A stretch of DNA of 64,000 bases. Origin: Plazaster borealis. Lineage: Eukaryota > Echinodermata > Asteroidea > Forcipulatida > Labidiasteridae. Of the stretch, positions 58,901 to 64,000 are shown in pieces. The stretch spans positions 10,606,538 through 10,670,537 of the forward strand of contig CM037457.1 of the NCBI GenBank assembly GCA_021014325.1. Direction: 5' to 3'. Under the pieces are notes generated by a model. That model was not told where the DNA came from, searched no databases, and saw nothing but the letters and a program-made list of their open reading frames with translations. The stretch's first letter is position 1, and each line of letters starts with the position of its first letter. Made by a program: the position numbers and the translations under genes.

Positions 58901-61071
58901 ATGAATCATGTCTTTACATGGTGACCCTAAACTGAATACAGTTAAACATATCACAATATCAAAGAAGAATGAGAGGGAACCAGTGCTCTATGACTTGATG
59001 CCTCTTTTGCAAGATTTTGATGATAATGTTCAGTCAAATTACAATTATAAATACAAACATTCTTTCCCCAGCTTTTTTCACTGACAACAAAGTGTGCTTG
59101 CCCAGGAACATGTGGAACATCACCACCTCCAGCTCCAGCAGCATCTGGAATAAGTCCTGGTTCAGTTCTATGTATCCTGTAAGTTTCCATTTTCCAAGTA
59201 GATTCCACCCCTGCCTTCCATAATATCATTAACAGTTCACATTCGTATGTTGCAAGATTTGTACTCAAATCATCAAGAAAATTTCTCTGTACTATTGTTT
59301 TTCTTACTGCAGTCTTGAACAGTTGTTATCTTTTTAAAATTGGCTCTTTAATTAAAACAAAATTATTTCAATCTAAGTTGACCCTTATTTGAAGGTGCAA
59401 ACATAAAGTGATGAAACAAATCATTAACTTTTAAAGTTTTGTTTTCATCGTAAATTTCAGGTTTTCTTTACTGGTTGTGATTTACTTTGTCGGTGGTACT
59501 TTATACTTGAGATTTGGACGCCATGCTCAGGGAAAAGAAATGATCCCCAATTATGAAATGTGGGTAGGAGTGCCTGGAAATATTAAGGTATGTTGGAAGA
59601 TGACTAATTTAAATTGATCATTGAGCTTTACATTAACTTAAACATAACTGCTTCAAAGCAACTAATTGACCCAAATCACCTGGCGTCATCATCACAATCA
59701 TCTTGCTCACGCCAATTTGTGATTCAATGTCTCTGTGTGTTATACAGTGTAGTGCGCATTTTAGATGACACAGCATTTACATGTTTACCACAATGTTTAT
59801 GTGCAATTTAACTTTCAAAATGGCGAGTGTGGCAACAGTAGTCACGTATGACGTGGGTGCATGGGGACAATAGAGATCCATGAAGCCCCACCCCTTAATA
59901 AATTGACCAATCACAACCGCTAATATGTGCCCAAAAGTCCTTCAGAAACCTGATACATTAAAATTCTAGTACCAAATGTGAAGAAAATTCTGCCATTTTC
60001 TTGCTGTGTTTTGTGTATGACACAGGGCAAAGCAAGTTTCATGTGTTAAAAAGGCTATCCGTGTGATTATATGCTGTTGATAGTCATTTGCTATGGTGGT
60101 TGCTAAATCAGTTTATTCCTACCCATAACATCAGACAAGACCATTCCACACATCAGGTTTGGAGTTGATATGCCAAGTCCTTTTTGAGTTATCGCTGGGA
60201 CAACACTTCTTTTGTTTTAGCCATAATGACCTTGACATTTTACCTAGGGGTTCTAAAAACAAAAGTTTTCAGGGTGATCCCAGGACCAAACCACACACCA
60301 AGTTTGGAATTGATATGCCAAGTCCCTCTTGAGTTATCGTCTGGACAATGATTGCACACACACACACCCACACGGAAGAAACAGTATGCCCCTTTTGTGG
60401 CTTCGCCAACCGCAGGGCATAAAAAGGCAAAAAGTGGCAACCATTGGCTGGGCTTTGAGCAGAAAGTCTGAAATCATCAGTTTACAGTTACTTAATCAAA
60501 AATACACCTACTATGTCAGACTTTCTGTTCAAAGCCCAGCCAAAAGTAGCCACTTTTTGCCTTTTTATGCCCCGCGGTTGGCGAAGCCACGAAAGGGGCA
60601 TACTGTTTCTGACATGTCCTTCCGTGTGGGTGTGTGTTGTGTGTGTGCAATCATTGTCCAGACAATAACTCAAGAGGGACTTGGCATATCAATTCCAAAT
60701 TTGGTGTGTGGTTTGGTCCTGGGATCCCCCTAGAGTCTTTTGTTTTTAGAACCCCTAGGTAAAATGTCAAGATCATTATGGCTAAAACAAAAAAAGTGTT
60801 GTCCCAGCGATAACTCAATAAGGACTTGGCATATCAACTCCAAACCTGATGTGTGGAATGGTGTTGGGATCCCCTAGGTAAAATGTCATGGTCATTATGG
60901 CTGAAACAGCAGGAATATTGTCCAAGCATAACTCCAGAAGAATGTGATTTTTCTCAACGGGGCATTTGTGTTTGTCAACACACCATTCTTGTTTTTTTCT
61001 TGTTTTTTCAGGATGGAATTGTGTTTGTCACTAGCTGTGGAAAAAAGACGGGATATGAGGAGCAAAAATAG
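55952..61071 (+). CDS. MRH-domain (mannose-6-phosphate receptor-like) type I membrane protein
   Basis: Coding exons: 55952-56112, 56772-56871, 58230-58354, 58533-58620, 59072-59178, 59461-59587, 61012-61071, 768 bp, 255 residues. A signal peptide (residues 1-22, MTFSSSFLTVLLCVVH...) precedes a Cys-rich ectodomain: SCVKVDDCSC, YNPCYPFSDGSGLC, VCQRYFG, HVRLLCDQNADVP, TTKCACPGTCG. A Pro/Ala linker, one membrane span (LFSLLVVIYFVGGTLYL) and a cytosolic tail KEMIPNYEMWVGVPGNIKDG ending EEQK follow. The overall plan matches MRH/CD-MPR-like sorting receptors; the tail resembles the IPxxxFWxxLPxLxxDG tail of that group. VCQ and HVRLLCD may be the Gln and Arg sugar-binding positions. I cannot place the usual Glu/Tyr pair, so sugar binding is uncertain. 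The intron after exon 3 has a GC donor. Poly(A) signal AATAAA is at 61972-61977. A tandem copy follows at 63.03 kb. Confidence 0.85.
57030..57362 (-). mobile_element. tRNA-Leu-like SINE copy 7
   Basis: Minus orientation in MRH-gene intron 2. Tail cttacatagcgcattttaca, body gtgaggagaagcaattatag, head gaccgggactcaaactcaca and accactcggccatgaagcgc. Confidence 0.7.
57735..57845 (-). mobile_element. fragment of the TTTAAAGGCACTG MITE family
   Basis: caggtttgttatttcgtgta and gtggtctttgacaattacca match the complement of the interior of the 42.24 kb element (aagaccagtgttctcacttg and neighbours). Confidence 0.55.
57886..58167. mobile_element. TIR MITE (GGGCCCAATTTC ends)
   Basis: The left end gggcccaatttcttagagct plus gct is inverted at the right end as agcagcactatgaaattggc plus c. 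Inner arms share gcttac motifs. It lies in MRH-gene intron 2. Confidence 0.75.
58692..58945 (+). mobile_element. interspersed repeat, copy 2 (partner at 30.1-30.37 kb)
   Basis: accatgggcagtacgccgta, atcgatacctctc, aatgctgattggctaacca, cacaatccacttcatgaatc and catggtgaccctaaactga are complementary to blocks of the copy in AMDHD2 intron 5. Confidence 0.65.
60140..60862. mobile_element. 0.72-kb near-perfect palindrome (foldback element)
   Basis: Arms of about 350 bp. The left begins accattccacacatcaggtt and the right ends aacctgatgtgtggaatggt. Inner blocks include atgccaagtccctcttgagt, ccacacggaagaaacagtat, gcttcgccaaccgc and tgggctttgagcagaaagtc with their complements. A central ~30-bp spacer lies near 60,500. 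No coding content. It is in MRH-gene intron 6. Blocks of the arms also occur at 34.9-35.7 kb. Confidence 0.9.
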
Positions 61072-61077
61072 TTGTTT

Positions 61078-62840
61078 ATGTAAAGTATGATCAATTCATG
61101 CATACAAATGTGTAATGCTGATATTTTTCCTTAAACTTTTTATGTTGGATAATTTAATTTTAATTCATTTAGTTTTTTATTGTATTGCTGACACTTTTTT
61201 CCTCCAGTAATAAGAAACATACCTCTTTATTAAAATACTAAAATAATGTTTCTTTTACACAGCATTTGGTTCACTTTCAGTTCAGTGAACAAGAAATTAT
61301 ATGTTATTACTTGAGTTTACCCTACAGCGATTTGTTTCAAGCACTGTATACTCAGTACTCTGTCAAGTCCTGTGCAAAAAGTCAACATGCATATTACTTC
61401 GGTGGGATTTGAACCCACGGCCTTTGCCATTCTAGAGCAGATGTCAACTTTATATATTGTTTGAATTATATGTTACAATGCTTCCCTTTGTCATGCAGTG
61501 CTCTCTCTTAAAACTTTTAAAGGGGAGGAGAAGCTAGTTTGTGAGTGACCACCATGTAATGATATACATTCCATGAAGAAGAGACTTGATTCATTTGTGG
61601 TTCATCTCAGAACCAATTACTTCTTTCAAGAAGAGATTATGATTACATAGTTGTCACTAGTAAACCAGTTTCAAGTGTTACTTACTAAGCACCACTAATT
61701 GAGTTAACTTACTTTTGAGTGTACTTTTTACTGTGAATGCAGTAAATGTTACTGTTAATTTAGTCAAATTTAGAAAGATTTTCACAATTTGTTGACAATT
61801 GATAACAAGTTGTGTTTTGTTTTATAACTCGAATGATTGTTTTTTATGGTTGCTCATAAAGTTACAATTTTGTGTATTGCTAACTGATGTTTTATGGCTG
61901 AACGTTTGATTTGTTACCCTTGAAAGTGATTTGTTACTAAGTTTGAGTTTGAGTTATATTTACACTGTGTTAATAAACCCTCTTATTGCTATTCTTTGGC
62001 CCGTTTCAGATGCTCTTCACACAAGCTACTAATTGAAATAGGAAGCCAAAGAATTTCGCATCATTGTCACCTTGATGTTGAAACAGAAATCCATTTTCTG
62101 CTATAGATTGCCTGTTATATAACAATCTTAGGAATATTATGTTAGACATTATAATTATTCAATGTAATTCCTTGGTAGGGATAGATTTAAATTTTTGATG
62201 GACCGTTCCGATGAGGCTGCTATTAACTGCGTTGCCAAATATATATTTGTTGTATGTTAACACCCCTGTCCTTCCGATACAACGTTTTTCACTATTTGTT
62301 ATTTATATACAGATGTAACCCTCCCCAGGATTATGGTTCTTTTCCCAGTTTCAGAATAAAAATAAATACAATACAATACAATACTAACAGCAACATTTTG
62401 AAAATGGAGGTCCCTTTAAGTTGAATGTTTTGTGTCATCCACTAAATCCATTCCAATTTAACATTTTCATGCTATGTGCATCTTTGTTTGGTTTCCAGTA
62501 TATGCAAATGCAATGCCAGTGCAATTATTGTCCATCGAAAAAGCACTACACCAATTATTTTTTACTTAAGTCTCTCTTTAGTTACTTGCATTTGTATAGA
62601 AGAACAATTCAATGCTTGTTTTGGATAACATCATGGATAATGAGCTGTATTCTTGACCTTGTTTTTCCTTTTTCATCATCAGATCTGTGAGTAAATAAAT
62701 TATCTTTCTTTTGTTTCTATCTTTTTGGCAAGTGTAAAATAGTATAAAAGTAGGCCTATATGAGTGATTGATTTTGAACTGGTTGTGAAACCAACTTTTA
62801 TCTAGATTTATGATTATTGGACTTTGCTTCAAAGGTAGAA
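61078..62840. other. spacer between the tandem MRH-like genes
   Basis: 3' UTR of the first gene (signal at 61972-61977) and AT-rich sequence. No exon recognised. Confidence 0.5.
61330..61460 (-). mobile_element. tRNA-like SINE fragment downstream of the MRH gene
   Basis: gtgggatttgaacccacggc (B box on the minus strand) with ctagagcagatgtc lies next to gcactgtatactcagtactc, the block also found in the poly(C)/poly(G) palindrome at 31 kb. No complete tRNA cloverleaf. Confidence 0.6.
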
Positions 62841-63028
62841 AGAAATCACCCAAGTCAATAGATTTCTGAGTAAATAAATAACCTAACTCAGTAGTCAGTA
62901 GCCACGTGAAAAAGTACTAGGTTATCAATGAAAGGTCGCAGTATATCTAGTCAGACTACAATGTCACGTTCACTCCCCTTGAGTGGGTTAAGAATTTACA
63001 TGTCGTGCTGTTCCTTTCCTTCGGTAAA

Positions 63029-63902
63029 ATGATGACTTTTTCTTCTAGATTTCTCACAGCTATAATATGTGTAATGCAGTCAGTCGCTGTTGGTGCACAA
63101 TCCTGCTTAAAAGTTGATGACTGCTCTTGTCAAAATGCCGATGGTAAACAAGTCAACCTTCAGTCCCTGGGCTACCAAGACTCAAACGCACCAAGGTAAT
63201 GCTTTGTTTTCCTCTTGTTAAAGTATTGACTGTATTTGCTAACATTCTCTGATAAGTGGTGACATTGTTTGAAAATTTCAGAAAATTCATATCTCAAGAA
63301 CTATCGGTACTCATACTTTAGCCAAAATCTTTACAAAGATTGTATGCCATTCAGCCTTCAAAAACTTTTCCACAGAGATGTTACCAATTTGACTTTAACT
63401 TCCCGTCGAAATCGGACGTTAAAGCTCAGGTATTTGCTGGCCCGCATTAAAAACCACATGAAAAGAATTGCACTGAATCCAATCTAGCAGCTCGTGCTGG
63501 CTGTTGCGCTCCTTGTTAAAGTATTGGCTGTATTTGTCAACGTTCTCTATTAAGTGGTGACATTGTTTGATGGTATTTATAAGTGCATACATGGTATTGC
63601 TCCTCAGTACTTGTGTGATCTTCACACCTTGTATCAACCGGGCAGGGCTGGACTTGGATCTTTTCAAGACAATCTTCTTCTTATGCTTTATACATTGTTA
63701 TCATTGTTTTTGGCAGAGCAAGTGAACTCCTGGTGCATTGTTCTTTAAAATATCTTGTTTTGTACTGGAAATAATCATATTCCAAAATATTTCCTCATTC
63801 AGGTTCTCCTATAAACTAGGGCCTTCAAGTGCAAGATGGGAGTATGCATACAATCCATGTTATCCATTCTCAGATGGGTCAGCTGGTTGCAAGAATGCTG
63901 TA
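63029..63902 (+). CDS. second MRH-like membrane protein gene, 5' part only
   Basis: Tandem paralogue of the gene at 55.95 kb. Exon 1 (63029-63195; ATG doublet, the homologous Met is at 63032) encodes MMTFSSRFLTAIICVMQSVA, then SCLKVDDCSCQNADGKQVNL. Exon 2 (63803-63902) encodes FSYKLGPSSARWEYAYNPCY and PFSDGSAGCKNAV, ending at GTGAGT like its counterpart. Exon lengths, phases and donor context are the same as in the first copy (exon 2 is 100 bp in both). One extra residue is present after CSC. The remaining exons lie beyond the right edge. The intron is shorter than in copy 1 and contains LINE debris. Confidence 0.85.
63219..63690 (+). mobile_element. LINE fragments flanked by a 60-bp direct duplication
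   Basis: Near 63581 the frame reads YKCIHGIAPQYLCDLHTLYQ and PGRAGLGSF, a typical CR1/L2-type polymerase C-terminal motif. A segment at about 63217-63277 (cttgttaaagtattgactgt ... gtggtgacattgtttga) recurs at about 63514-63571. The intervening ~240 bp is also LINE-like. Inactive. Confidence 0.7.
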
Positions 63903-64000
63903 GTGAGTAGAATTGTTTCTAGTATATTTCCAGTTTTCCTAAATTGATATTTAATAAGACAGTGGTATACCAACTTCTTCCTGAGATCATCTTTACACTT

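Overview
The window is intron-rich, AT-rich animal nuclear DNA with short exons, GT-AG introns and dense mobile-element debris. The genes have clear metazoan orthologues. The repeats (tRNA-Leu-like SINEs, short elements with TTTAAAGGCACTG-type ends, LINE 3' ends) look like those I associate with echinoderms, so a sea star or a related echinoderm is my inference. There is no bacterial, organellar or viral gene organisation.

Layout, left to right. 1-4.2 kb is mostly non-coding, with CAGA-type microsatellites and one doubtful terminal exon. 4.18-4.94 kb holds a possible tiny two-exon gene on the minus strand. 5.6-23.5 kb is a 21-coding-exon minus-strand gene for MCMDC2, an MCM-like meiotic factor with degenerate ATPase motifs; it includes 18-nt and 35-nt microexons. 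26.5-31.7 kb is AMDHD2 (N-acetylglucosamine-6-phosphate deacetylase), plus strand, 8 coding exons, head-to-head with MCMDC2. 34.6-41.1 kb is VMA21 (V-ATPase assembly factor), minus strand, 3 exons. 43.2-53.9 kb is TMEM185, plus strand, 7 exons, head-to-head with VMA21. 55.95-61.07 kb is a 7-exon plus-strand gene for a secretory-pathway membrane protein with a mannose-6-phosphate-receptor-homology (MRH)-like ectodomain. From 63.03 kb a tandem copy of that gene begins and runs off the window. For the five complete genes I joined exons by matching splice phase, and each joined frame is open to a single stop.

The genes have unrelated housekeeping or germline roles: meiotic recombination, amino-sugar salvage, V-ATPase assembly, a multipass membrane protein and a lysosomal-sorting-type receptor. 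Nothing suggests a cluster with one shared function. VMA21 and the MRH-like proteins both act in the secretory pathway, but their adjacency is probably chance.

The most unusual content lies in introns and intergenic DNA. Two sequences fold as minimal type-I hammerhead ribozymes (9461-9504 and 46125-46168). An 889-bp element has 38-bp inverted ends, an 8-bp target duplication and a THAP zinc-finger start, so it looks like a P-element relative. A 2.1-kb element with roughly 0.5-kb inverted arms carries an open reading frame and sits inside VMA21 intron 1. There are also a nested giant palindrome at 43.7-44.6 kb, a 0.7-kb palindrome in the MRH gene, and a G-rich minisatellite with a 113-bp higher-order period.
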